A stretch of DNA of 64,000 nt from positions 1-64,000 of the forward strand of contig NZ_QUCM01000014.1 in NCBI RefSeq assembly GCF_003473545.1, read 5' to 3'. A program made the position numbers and the translations under genes. Below the pieces are notes generated by a model, which did not search any database, was not told the DNA's origin, and saw only the letters and a program-made list of their open reading frames with translations. Below, in pieces: positions 34,073 to 42,163 of this stretch. The stretch is from Clostridium sp. AM22-11AC. Its GTDB lineage: Bacteria; Bacillota; Clostridia; Lachnospirales; Lachnospiraceae. The stretch's first letter is position 1; the number at the start of each line of letters is the position of its first letter.

Positions 34073-36200
34073 TTTAGAGGCTTTAAAAAAAGCAAAGATA
34101 CCGGGACCGGAGACCGGCATTGAAAAAAAGAATACGGTCTGTGCTATCTGTTCTCCGGCATACAACTGCGGTGTATGCGCTTATGTAAAAGATGGAAAAA
34201 TGGTAAAACTGGAAGGTTTGGATGAACATCCAAGAAATAAGGGATGTCTATGTACAAAAGGACTTTCCGGCCGTGGTTTTGCTTACAGAGAAGACCGTAT
34301 CAAGACACCTCTTCGCCGCATTGGCAAAAGAGGAGAAGGAAAATTTGAACCGATCACCTGGGATGAAGCCTATAAGGAGATCGCTGAAAAGCTAAATCAC
34401 ATTAAAGAGACAGATGGCCCTCAGGCAGTAGCATTTTTCGGCGGTTACAATAAATGGTTCCGTCCGTGGCTGCGCCGGTTTGCCCATTCTTTTGGAACTA
34501 TGAACTATGGTACAGAGTCCAGCACCTGTATGACGGCTGGCTGGATGGCATGGAAAACAGCCATCGGACAGCTGGCAAAGCCGGATATGCCAAACTGTGA
34601 CCTGCTTCTTGGCTGGGCATTTAATCCTTATTATTCCGGTTACTTAAAGGCTCAGGGAGCAGAAAAAGCAAGAGCAAGAGGTATGAAAGTCATTGTAGTA
34701 GACCCAAAGATCACGCCTACTACAGAAAAAATGTGTGATCTGCATCTGCGTCCTTATCCGGGAACAGACGGCGCTTTGGCCCTGTGCATGGGAAATGTAC
34801 TGATCCAGAAAGGCTGGATCGATAAAGAATACATTGACAAGTATGTACATGGTTTTAAAGAATATGCCCAGTATGCAGCAGGATTTAATGAGACCAATGT
34901 AGAAAAGCTGACAGGCGTTCCCTATGAGTTAGTGGTAAAGGCCTGCGAGATGATCCATGAAAGCAAGTCCATGGCCATTAACGAAAACAGTGCGCCTATT
35001 CCACACCACAAAAACGGTTTCCAGAATTACCGTGCCATTATGGCGCTTTCAGCTTTGACCGGCAATTTTGACCGCAAAGGCGGACAGCTGCCGGGAGAAC
35101 ATACATTTACTCACCAGATCGCAGGTTTTACTACCCTGGAAGATGAATTTGCCGACGGCACAGAGCCAAAGGATGCAGTCCTTCCAGTAGGAGCCATCAG
35201 GTTCCCGTTGTGGTATCATATGGAACGGGAGATGCAGTGCGTGGACCTGCCAAGGCAGATCCATGAGGGAACACCTTATCCTGTTAAGGCATTATTTGCT
35301 CTGGGCTTAAATTACCGCATTCTTCCAGATGACCAGTATTTTAAGTCTGCCATGGAGAAACTGGACTTTTTCGTAGATGCAGACCTGTTTATGACTGACG
35401 CTGCAAAAATGGCAGATATTGTCCTTCCGGTGTGCACTTCCTATGAAAGAGGAGAGTTAGAGACTTATCCAGGCGGCTATGCATGGCTGACCAAACCTGC
35501 CATTGACAGAGTAGGAGAGAGCAAGTCAGACGCAGAGATCTTATGTGAACTGGCAAAAGTAATGAACCTGGGGGATAAGCGCCTGGAAGAAGGCTATGAG
35601 AAAAACATTGAGGAGATTTTATCTAACCTGGATCTTACAATGGATGAACTGCGTTCCAGTGACCTGCCTGTAAAAGTGCGGGGGGTAAAACCTTATGTTC
35701 CGGGAACGATCCTTGAAAAAGGCTGCAAGACTCCAACTGGTAAATTTGAGTTATATTCAGAACTGATCGCTTCTCATCCGGAATGGCACTTAGATGCCCT
35801 TCCAACTTATTGCGAGCCAATGGATGAAGCAGATGAAACCGTATATCCGTTTATTCTCTGCTCCGGCGGAAGATTGCCAAATGCTATCCATTCCCGTCTC
35901 CACAAGGTACCGTGGGTACGCAGCCTGCGTCCGGATCCTATGGCAGATATTTCCATAGAAGATGCACAGGCATTGGGCTTAAAAGAGGGGGACGATATAG
36001 AACTGTTTACAGAAAGAGGAACCATTTCCGTAAAAGTACATCCAACACACAGGGTGCAAAAAAATGTGGTCTTCTTCTATCATGGATATTCGGAAGCAGA
36101 TGTAAACTCCCTGATGTCCGGAACCCATGTAGACCCATATTCCGGTTTCCCGGCTTATAATTCTACCAGATGTGGTATGAGAAAGAAGGTGCAGCGATGA
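34065..36200 (+). CDS. molybdopterin oxidoreductase, DMSO-reductase family, cytoplasmic
   Basis: The catalytic subunit, 711 residues. An N-terminal 4Fe-4S motif is present (Cys-26, Cys-29, Cys-35 or 38, Cys-61), followed by molybdopterin domains (ITWDEAYKEIAEKL, DADLFMTDAAKMADIVLPVCTSYE, and a C-terminal guanylate-binding barrel ending SGFPAYNSTRC). Cys-155 in ESSTCMTAG is positioned to ligate Mo, as in formate, nitrate and polysulfide/thiosulfate enzymes. No twin-arginine signal is present, so it should act in the cytoplasm, unlike most respiratory relatives. It is flanked by an NAD(P)H flavoprotein and an FeS subunit, with overlaps at both ends. The substrate is unknown. Confidence 0.88.
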   Translation: MDSLEALKKAKIPGPETGIEKKNTVCAICSPAYNCGVCAYVKDGKMVKLEGLDEHPRNKGCLCTKGLSGRGFAYREDRIKTPLRRIGKRGEGKFEPITWDEAYKEIAEKLNHIKETDGPQAVAFFGGYNKWFRPWLRRFAHSFGTMNYGTESSTCMTAGWMAWKTAIGQLAKPDMPNCDLLLGWAFNPYYSGYLKAQGAEKARARGMKVIVVDPKITPTTEKMCDLHLRPYPGTDGALALCMGNVLIQKGWIDKEYIDKYVHGFKEYAQYAAGFNETNVEKLTGVPYELVVKACEMIHESKSMAINENSAPIPHHKNGFQNYRAIMALSALTGNFDRKGGQLPGEHTFTHQIAGFTTLEDEFADGTEPKDAVLPVGAIRFPLWYHMEREMQCVDLPRQIHEGTPYPVKALFALGLNYRILPDDQYFKSAMEKLDFFVDADLFMTDAAKMADIVLPVCTSYERGELETYPGGYAWLTKPAIDRVGESKSDAEILCELAKVMNLGDKRLEEGYEKNIEEILSNLDLTMDELRSSDLPVKVRGVKPYVPGTILEKGCKTPTGKFELYSELIASHPEWHLDALPTYCEPMDEADETVYPFILCSGGRLPNAIHSRLHKVPWVRSLRPDPMADISIEDAQALGLKEGDDIELFTERGTISVKVHPTHRVQKNVVFFYHGYSEADVNSLMSGTHVDPYSGFPAYNSTRCGMRKKVQR

Positions 36201-36721
36201 AGAAATATGCAATAGATCTGGATATTACCAAGTGTATTTCCTGCGGAGCCTGCTCCATCGCCTGCATGGATCAGAACGACTTTCAGGTAAAAGAAGGGCA
36301 GAGACCTTTCAGAAATGTATTTGACCTGGAAATGGAGCAAAAAGGAGAGGTAAAATACAGCCACCTGTCTTTAGCCTGCATGCACTGTAGCGATGCGCCT
36401 TGCATTACCGCCTGCCCAAGCGCCTGTCTGCGCAAAGATCCGGAGACCAACCTTACAGTTTACGATACCACTAACTGTATCGGCTGTCACAGCTGCGCTA
36501 TGGCATGTCCTTATGGTATCCCTTCCTTTGGGGAAAATGGCAAGATGATTAAATGTGACGGCTGCTATGTAAGAGTCCATCACGGAATGCTTCCGGCCTG
36601 CGTAAAAGCCTGTCCGGTAAAGGCGCTGCAATTAGTAGATACAGAAGCCAAAGAACCGCAGATCCCACCGGAACATTCTTTAAGGATGACAAGTGCGGGA
36701 ATGTTGAAGCAGCAGGTGTAA
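36197..36721 (+). CDS. ferredoxin-like 4Fe-4S subunit of the molybdoenzyme
   Basis: A 174-residue electron-transfer subunit of the DmsB/PhsB type with four cysteine groups: CISCGACSIAC, CMHCSDAPCITACP, CIGCHSCAMACP and CDGC...CVKACP, enough for four cubane clusters. No signal or membrane segment, and no membrane-anchor gene follows, so the complex is probably soluble. ATG 36197 lies inside the preceding stop codon (ATGA); the longer frame from 36170 is rejected. Confidence 0.93.
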   Translation: MKKYAIDLDITKCISCGACSIACMDQNDFQVKEGQRPFRNVFDLEMEQKGEVKYSHLSLACMHCSDAPCITACPSACLRKDPETNLTVYDTTNCIGCHSCAMACPYGIPSFGENGKMIKCDGCYVRVHHGMLPACVKACPVKALQLVDTEAKEPQIPPEHSLRMTSAGMLKQQV

Positions 36722-36756
36722 GTAAAAATAACTGCATCCATAAGCCAGAACCTATT

Positions 36757-36785
36757 TTACATGTGAGAAAAAGATTTGTTATAAT
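36757..36785 (+). promoter_or_regulatory. possible promoter upstream of azlC
   Basis: TTACAT (36757-36762), 17 bases, then a perfect TATAAT (36780-36785). A terminator-like hairpin begins two bases after it. Either transcripts starting here meet an attenuator, or the boxes are fortuitous. Confidence 0.5.
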
Positions 36786-36786
36786 G

Positions 36787-36835
36787 ATACTGTCGCAGAT
36801 TAGGCATTTTTGTCTGGTCTGTGGCAGTATTTTTA
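36787..36835 (+). terminator. 13-bp hairpin terminator after the molybdoenzyme operon
   Basis: Positions 36787-36799 pair with 36818-36830 (13 pairs, two G-U), followed by TTTTATT. It lies 66 bases after the last operon gene and directly downstream of the promoter-like boxes at 36757-36785. Confidence 0.75.
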
Positions 36836-36890
36836 TTGCCATGGATTTGAAAAATGGAAAATATTGTAAAAATAAACAGGAGAAGGTCAT

Positions 36891-37004
36891 ATGGAAAAAG
36901 CTCTGAAAAAGAGAGAAGCCCAGGCAGTTGTGATCGAAGAAATGAGAAGGACCGGAAAGATCATTCCAAGGATCGGAAAGACGAAAAGTCCACTTACCCA
37001 TTGA
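36891..37004 (+). CDS. 37-codon basic ORF upstream of azlC
   Basis: The start ATG 36891 has a strong AGGAGAAGG site seven bases upstream. The peptide is helical and very basic (LKKREAQAVVIEEMRRTGKII). No family is recognised. After the stop, the +1 frame continues openly with more Lys/Arg-rich codons into azlC (from ~36998: PIDKVGIKRYDKRKENG), so a single-base frameshift could have broken a protein of ~60 residues. It could also be a leader peptide for azlCD. Confidence 0.4.
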   Translation: MEKALKKREAQAVVIEEMRRTGKIIPRIGKTKSPLTH

Positions 37005-37066
37005 CAAAGTAGGAATTAAAAGATATGATAAGCGCAAAGAAAACGGAGTGAAAGGACATCTACGGT

Positions 37067-37750
37067 ATGACAAGATCACAGATCCGAAAATATGCGTTTA
37101 TCAAATCCATTCCCATTATGTGCAGCTATATTTTTGTCAGTATGGCTTATGGTATTATGATGGAAGATGCAGGTTTTAAGTGGTATTATTCTTTGCTGGT
37201 GAGCCTGACCGTGTATACAGGCGCCTTCCAGTTTGTGCTGATCACATTTTTAAGCAGCGGAGCTTCTATTATAACAGTGGCTCTCACAGCACTGCTGATG
37301 AACAGCCGTCAGAGTTTTTACAGCCTTACGTTCCTGGAAGATTTTAAGAAAATGGGAAAACGGATGCTTTATATGATCCATACCATGACAGATGAGACCT
37401 ATGCCGTAAACTGTACGCTGGAACTGCCACAGAAAGAAAAAGAGGATACCATGTTCCTGGTGGCATTTTTCAGCCGTTGTTACTGGATGATCGGTTCTGT
37501 TTTAGGCGGAATGTTAGGACAGCTGATCCCGTGGGATATGGAAGGCATTGATTTCTGCATGACAGCCCTGTTTGTGATCATTTTTATTGACCAGTGGGAG
37601 AAGGCAGACAGACATACACCGGCTTTAGCTGGTCTTGGGATCGGCATTATCTGCCTGATCATATTTGGGGCTTCCGGTTTTATGCTTCCGGCACTTTTAC
37701 TTACATCAGGATTATTAGTGGTGTTACAGAAGAGAAAGGAGGAAGTATAG
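37067..37750 (+). CDS. azlC: AzlC-family branched-chain amino acid exporter, large subunit
   Basis: A 227-residue integral membrane protein with the AzlC hallmarks: SIPIMCSYIFVSMAYGIMM near the start, YTGAFQFVLI, and the NSRQSFYSL-TF loop, plus ~6-8 hydrophobic segments. Together with AzlD it exports branched-chain amino acids or their analogues in Bacillus. ATG 37067 follows AAAGGA at a long spacing. It ends one base before the azlD start codon. Confidence 0.93.
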   Translation: MTRSQIRKYAFIKSIPIMCSYIFVSMAYGIMMEDAGFKWYYSLLVSLTVYTGAFQFVLITFLSSGASIITVALTALLMNSRQSFYSLTFLEDFKKMGKRMLYMIHTMTDETYAVNCTLELPQKEKEDTMFLVAFFSRCYWMIGSVLGGMLGQLIPWDMEGIDFCMTALFVIIFIDQWEKADRHTPALAGLGIGIICLIIFGASGFMLPALLLTSGLLVVLQKRKEEV

Positions 37751-38083
37751 ATGAGTACAGAAAGAATATTGATCATGATCGCAGTTTCTGCTCTTTGTAC
37801 CTTCTTTTTGAGGGCTCTTCCGTTTCTGGCTTTCGGCGGATCACAGAAGATGCCGGACTGGCTGGACCGATTGGGAAAAACACTTCCCTCAGCGATCATG
37901 GCAGTGCTGATCGTCTACTGTTTGAAAGATGTGGGAAGTGATGTGGTACATATCGGACTTCCAAAGATAGCAGCGGTAGTGATCGTAGCGTTGTCTTATA
38001 AATGGAAGCATAATACATTAGTAAGTATTGCAGTAGGAACGGCCGGATATATGATCCTTCTTCGAGTGGCAGCTATGTTGTAA
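37751..38083 (+). CDS. azlD: AzlD-family transporter small subunit
   Basis: 110 residues, four hydrophobic segments. The family start (FFLRALPFLAFGG) and PSAIMAVLIVYCLKD are visible. It immediately follows azlC with no gap and forms the usual two-subunit exporter. A strong terminator follows. Confidence 0.93.
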   Translation: MSTERILIMIAVSALCTFFLRALPFLAFGGSQKMPDWLDRLGKTLPSAIMAVLIVYCLKDVGSDVVHIGLPKIAAVVIVALSYKWKHNTLVSIAVGTAGYMILLRVAAML

Positions 38084-38148
38084 GATTCATGCATCTGGCG
38101 GAACAGAGAATGTATACATATTGGAAAAACATATAGAAAGAGCATATA

Positions 38149-38206
38149 AAAAAGCGGTGCAGGAAGCATATCCAAATGATATGTATCCATGCATCGCTTT
38201 TTGCTT
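38149..38206. terminator. bidirectional terminator between azlD and GT2 genes
   Basis: AAAAAGCGGTGCA (38149-38161) pairs with TGCATCGCTTTTT (38190-38202), with an inner CATATC/GATATG stem. A-run before and T-run after suit both strands, as needed for convergent genes. Confidence 0.85.
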
Positions 38207-38254
38207 TTTATGATCTTCCTTCCAACTACAGGAAGAAGATTTTTCGTATTTAAT

Positions 38255-39544
38255 TTAATTCCTCTTGGAAGTGATCAACTCTCCGGAAGTGTTTCCATGA
38301 CAGATCGGCTTCCATTCTACTTTCTTAACCAGTGCAACTGCAGAGATCGGGATGTAAGTGAACATGAAGATCGGGAATGTAAATGTATAAAGGATCTTCT
38401 TTAATGCAGACAGCTGCACCTGTTTCCACTCACTGATCATGGTGATGGCACCATAAACCAGCAGACTTAAGTAGAACATAACAATGGTCCTTGTAAGGAA
38501 GGAAATATTCTCAGCTGCGATCATTCTTGCTATGTAACCAGGTTCTGTCATATAGGAAAATGCCATGCCCAGGTTAATAAGGATAGCGGCAAGAGTAAAG
38601 AACATACCAGGTGCTACGGTCATGAAAATATCATAGCAGGAAAATGATTTTCTTCCGCCCTGGAAAAATCCCTTGATCAGTCTCCAGCTGTAATGCCAGT
38701 CAACCTGATAAAATCCTTTGGACCAACGCAGTCTCTGGGTCCAGGACTGACCAAATTTTAAAGGCTGCTCATCGTAGATCACAGCCTTATCACAGTAGCC
38801 GATGACCTTGCCTTCAATGGCACAGTTAACGGAAAATTCAATATCTTCTGTAAGAAGATGGAATGGCCAGCCGCCGTTTTCGCGGATCACTTCACCGGAT
38901 ACCAGAAAGCCGGTTCCGGAAATAGCACAGTTGGTTCCCAGAAGCATTCTTGGGAAGTTTAAGAAACGGGCCTCCCGCAGGAACCATAAGCCGTAACCAG
39001 CTGAGATCCAGTTGGCACCGAAGTTCTTGGAATTACGGTAGCTTGTAAGAGCAGCAAAATGTCCGCTGTCAAAGGTGGCATTCATTTCTTTGACAAAATC
39101 AGGATCTACATAATTATCTGCATCAAATACAAAGTAGCCGTCATATACATCTTTACCGGAGGCAGAAAGACATTTGAACAGATAGTCAAGGGCATAACCT
39201 TTGCCCACCTGCTGATGGTTGTAACGGCGGTACACCCTTGCTCCTGCCTGTGCAGCAACCTGCGCGGTATTATCTGTGCAGTTATCTGCGATCACATAAA
39301 TGTCAAGAAGGTCAGATGGATAATTCTGAGCCTTTAAACTGGCAATCAGACCACCGATGACATTTGCTTCATTTCTTGCAGAAATAACAGCAGCGTAACG
39401 GTGAAACTGATGGGAACCGGTTTTATTTTTCCTGTGTTTCATAAGAAGCCCCAGGAGCAGATAACCGATCTGATAAAAATAAAAGACTACAAATACAGTT
39501 GCGATCACAAAATTAAAATAATGGATCATCTGAAGTGTTTTCAT
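38255..39544 (-). CDS. membrane GT2 glycosyltransferase (cellulose-synthase-like)
   Basis: A 429-residue inverting GT2 transferase. One N-terminal membrane segment is followed by the catalytic domain (VISARNEANVIGGLIASL, IADNCTDNT, metal-binding DADNYVD, acceptor TED, and QRLRW like the QxxRW of processive enzymes), then three C-terminal membrane segments. This layout suits extrusion of a polysaccharide chain or transfer to a lipid. The start is ATG 39544 (AGAGGT upstream); the frame extends 43 codons further without a site. No partner genes flank it, and product and sugar are unknown. Confidence 0.85.
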   Translation of the reverse strand: MKTLQMIHYFNFVIATVFVVFYFYQIGYLLLGLLMKHRKNKTGSHQFHRYAAVISARNEANVIGGLIASLKAQNYPSDLLDIYVIADNCTDNTAQVAAQAGARVYRRYNHQQVGKGYALDYLFKCLSASGKDVYDGYFVFDADNYVDPDFVKEMNATFDSGHFAALTSYRNSKNFGANWISAGYGLWFLREARFLNFPRMLLGTNCAISGTGFLVSGEVIRENGGWPFHLLTEDIEFSVNCAIEGKVIGYCDKAVIYDEQPLKFGQSWTQRLRWSKGFYQVDWHYSWRLIKGFFQGGRKSFSCYDIFMTVAPGMFFTLAAILINLGMAFSYMTEPGYIARMIAAENISFLTRTIVMFYLSLLVYGAITMISEWKQVQLSALKKILYTFTFPIFMFTYIPISAVALVKKVEWKPICHGNTSGELITSKRN

Positions 39545-39625
39545 AATATACCTCTTTGTAATACTTGAAATATTTGACAAATTAATAATATTTCTGATTT
39601 TAGCGTGATCTTTTTCGCAGAATAC

Positions 39626-39653
39626 AAAATAGCATATTTTAAGAATAATGCAA
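39626..39653 (-). promoter_or_regulatory. promoter of the GT2 gene
   Basis: On the minus strand TTGCAT (39653-39648), a 16-base spacer and TATTTT (39631-39626) preceded by TGC, an extended -10. It lies about 85 bases before the start codon. Confidence 0.5.
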
Positions 39654-39771
39654 GTCTTGACAAAGAAATTCATAAAAAATTAATAATTGCTTCATACAAT
39701 ATTCAATTATGAACGGTATTAAAAAGACTTCCTAAAAATTCATTTAAGGTGTCGCAAAACAAAAAAAGATG

Positions 39772-39780
39772 TGGTATACT
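39772..39780 (+). promoter_or_regulatory. extended -10 promoter of the cdaA-pts run
   Basis: TGG then TATACT (39775-39780) forms an extended -10; the -35 region is poor. This is the only promoter-like site seen before seven closely spaced genes. Confidence 0.5.
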
Positions 39781-39818
39781 AAATTGATAGCATTGGGAAG
39801 AAGAAAAAGGAGTGCTTT

Positions 39819-40241
39819 ATGCTGAATGAAGAAAAAATCCAGGCAATGACAGATCTGGCAGTGTTTGAAAAGCATCAGGGCAGAAAAATCTTCCCTGTAA
39901 ATCAATACTTTAAAAGTGATTATGTAGGAGGGCAGTTGTTCCGTTCTTTTTTCGGGTACACCTTTAGTTTTGCGCTGATCCTTCTTATGTGGATCCTTTA
40001 TAAACTGGATGTGCTCATGAAGGGAGCTGATATTGATCAGCTGATCGGCTGGATCCGCAACTGGGGACTGGCCTATGTGACCGGACTGGGGGGATATCTT
40101 CTTATTACATGGAAGATCTATTCCAGACGGTATGATTTTGCATCCAGAAGCCAGACCATGTATGTGGCCAGGCTTAAACATCTGGACCGTAAATTTGGAA
40201 AGGACCGGGGAAAAGAGAACAGAGGAGGAGCCGCTTTATGA
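39819..40241 (+). CDS. two-pass membrane protein of unknown function
   Basis: 140 residues, no recognised family. A basic soluble N-terminus (~45 residues) is followed by two hydrophobic segments near 50-70 and 84-103, then a basic tail rich in Arg/Lys. AAGGAG precedes ATG 39819. The stop overlaps the next gene (ATGA), so the two are coupled and their products may form a complex. Linked to cdaA further downstream. Confidence 0.75.
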   Translation: MLNEEKIQAMTDLAVFEKHQGRKIFPVNQYFKSDYVGGQLFRSFFGYTFSFALILLMWILYKLDVLMKGADIDQLIGWIRNWGLAYVTGLGGYLLITWKIYSRRYDFASRSQTMYVARLKHLDRKFGKDRGKENRGGAAL

Positions 40242-41221
40242 CAGTTCTTTTGCTGTGGAAAGAGCACCTGAAAGAAATTTATAATAAATACAGCTATGTG
40301 ATCCGCTTTGTGGTCCGTCTGCTGTTGATCCTGTGTACGATCTTAAGTATGAATGCCAATATCGGCTATATGGCAAAATTGAAAAATCCGGTCGTTGTAG
40401 CGCTGCTGTGCTTTTTTGGAGCCTTGCTTCCGGACAGCGGGGCCGTCTTCCTTATAGGATGTGTGATGGTAGCACATGTGTATGCAGTATCCATGGAAAT
40501 GGCACTGATCACACTGATGATGATCCTGGTAGTGGCTGTTCTTTATTATGGGTTTAAGCCGGGAGACAGCTGGCTTATGATACTGACACCCCTTGCCTTC
40601 TTATTTAAGGTGCCTTATGCGGTTGCTTTTTTAGTAGGGCTGGGAGGCAGTCTTATTTCTGTAATACCTGTAAGCTGCGGAGTCTTTTTATACTATCTTC
40701 TTATGTATATACGGCAGAACGCAGGCGTCCTTACAGGAGAGGGCAGCGTAGATATCGTACAGCGTTACAGTCAGATCATCCGGTCCGTATGCTTTAACCA
40801 GACAATGATGGTGATGATCGCTGCCTGTGCAGTAGGGATCATGGTGGTATACCTGATCCGCAGGCTGTCTGTAGATTATGCCTGGATCATAGCGATCGTA
40901 GCTGGAACAGTAGCACAGCTTTTGGTGATCTTTGTAGGAGATTTTGTTTTCGGGGTATCCGTATCTGCAGGAACGCTGATCTTCGGGCTGCTTGTTTCTG
41001 TGATGCTGGCTATGATCTACAATTTCTTTTTCTTCTCTGTAGATTATACCCGTACAGAATATGTACAGTTTGAGGATGACGATTATTATTATTATGTAAA
41101 AGCGATCCCCAAGATGGCAGTAAGCAGTACCGATGTAAAAGTACAGCGGATCAGCGGGAGAAAGCGGAATACAAGAGAGAAAAATACAGCCAGGAATACG
41201 GCTGAAAGAGAATTAAGATAA
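40238..41221 (+). CDS. multi-pass membrane protein of unknown function
   Basis: 327 residues with about nine or ten hydrophobic segments between 20 and 275, then a ~50-residue charged cytoplasmic tail beginning with FEDDDYYYYVKAIP and ending Arg-rich. No family is confidently recognised. Translation is coupled to the preceding small membrane protein. It lies 57 bases before cdaA. A role with c-di-AMP signalling or envelope assembly is possible but only by position. Confidence 0.75.
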   Translation: MTVLLLWKEHLKEIYNKYSYVIRFVVRLLLILCTILSMNANIGYMAKLKNPVVVALLCFFGALLPDSGAVFLIGCVMVAHVYAVSMEMALITLMMILVVAVLYYGFKPGDSWLMILTPLAFLFKVPYAVAFLVGLGGSLISVIPVSCGVFLYYLLMYIRQNAGVLTGEGSVDIVQRYSQIIRSVCFNQTMMVMIAACAVGIMVVYLIRRLSVDYAWIIAIVAGTVAQLLVIFVGDFVFGVSVSAGTLIFGLLVSVMLAMIYNFFFFSVDYTRTEYVQFEDDDYYYYVKAIPKMAVSSTDVKVQRISGRKRNTREKNTARNTAERELR

Positions 41222-41278
41222 ATGATCAAGATAAATAATTAAGATAACGATAATTAGACTAAAGGAGGATGATATAAG

Positions 41279-42163
41279 GTGGGAATCTTAACAGAACTTA
41301 TGATGAAAGCCTCATCCTGGCTGACGCTATTGCCAAGGATCTCCCTCCGGAATTTGTTTGAGATAGCGATTATCTCATTCCTGGTATATGAGATCCTTTT
41401 CTGGATAAAAAATACAAGGGCATGGACCTTACTGAAGGGACTTTTAACGATCATGGTATTTGCCATTGTGGCGGTCCTTTTACGTCTGGATACCATTGTC
41501 TGGATCCTTAAAAATATTACAACGATCGCAGTAACGGCATTTCTGGTCGTTTTCCAGCCGGAACTGCGAAAAGCACTGGAACAGTTAGGCAGCCAGAACC
41601 TGTTATCCGGTATTCTGGCTCAGGATGACGGAAAGAGCAGTCAGGAATTTAATGACCGCACAGTCAATGAACTGGTACGTGCTACTTTTGAGATGGCAAA
41701 GGTGAAAACAGGAGCCTTAATGGTCATTGAAAGAGGAACTTCCTTAAAGGAGATCGAGAGGACCGGTATTGAGATCAGCGGACTGGTCACAAGCCAGCTT
41801 CTTATCAATATTTTTGAACACAATACACCTCTTCATGACGGAGCGGTGGTGATCCGCGGAAACCGGGTGGCAGCGGCTACCTGTTACCTGCCTCTTTCTG
41901 ACAATATGTCTATTAATAAGGCATTGGGAACCAGACACCGTGCAGCAGTAGGTGTCAGCGAGACAACAGACAGCCTTACCATTGTTGTTTCTGAGGAAAC
42001 AGGACGGGTATCTGTTGCAGAAGGAGGAATGCTCCGCAGTGTTCCAACAGCAGAGGCACTTCGGAATATTCTTTCCGGACTGATGAAAGAAGAGCCGGTT
42101 TCTTCCAACCGGTTTAAGATATGGAAGGGAAGGCTGATCAATGGGAAAAAAGCTGACAAATAA
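41279..42163 (+). CDS. cdaA: diadenylate cyclase CdaA
   Basis: A membrane-bound synthase making c-di-AMP from two ATP; the product controls potassium, osmolyte and cell-wall homeostasis. At 294 residues it has three N-terminal membrane helices (~25-85) and a DAC domain with the catalytic HDGAVV (DGA motif) and RHRAA (RHR motif). The start is GTG 41279 after AGGAGG at 41263. It overlaps cdaR by 23 bases. Usually glmM follows cdaR; here HPr and enzyme I genes do instead. Confidence 0.96.
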   Translation: MGILTELMMKASSWLTLLPRISLRNLFEIAIISFLVYEILFWIKNTRAWTLLKGLLTIMVFAIVAVLLRLDTIVWILKNITTIAVTAFLVVFQPELRKALEQLGSQNLLSGILAQDDGKSSQEFNDRTVNELVRATFEMAKVKTGALMVIERGTSLKEIERTGIEISGLVTSQLLINIFEHNTPLHDGAVVIRGNRVAAATCYLPLSDNMSINKALGTRHRAAVGVSETTDSLTIVVSEETGRVSVAEGGMLRSVPTAEALRNILSGLMKEEPVSSNRFKIWKGRLINGKKADK

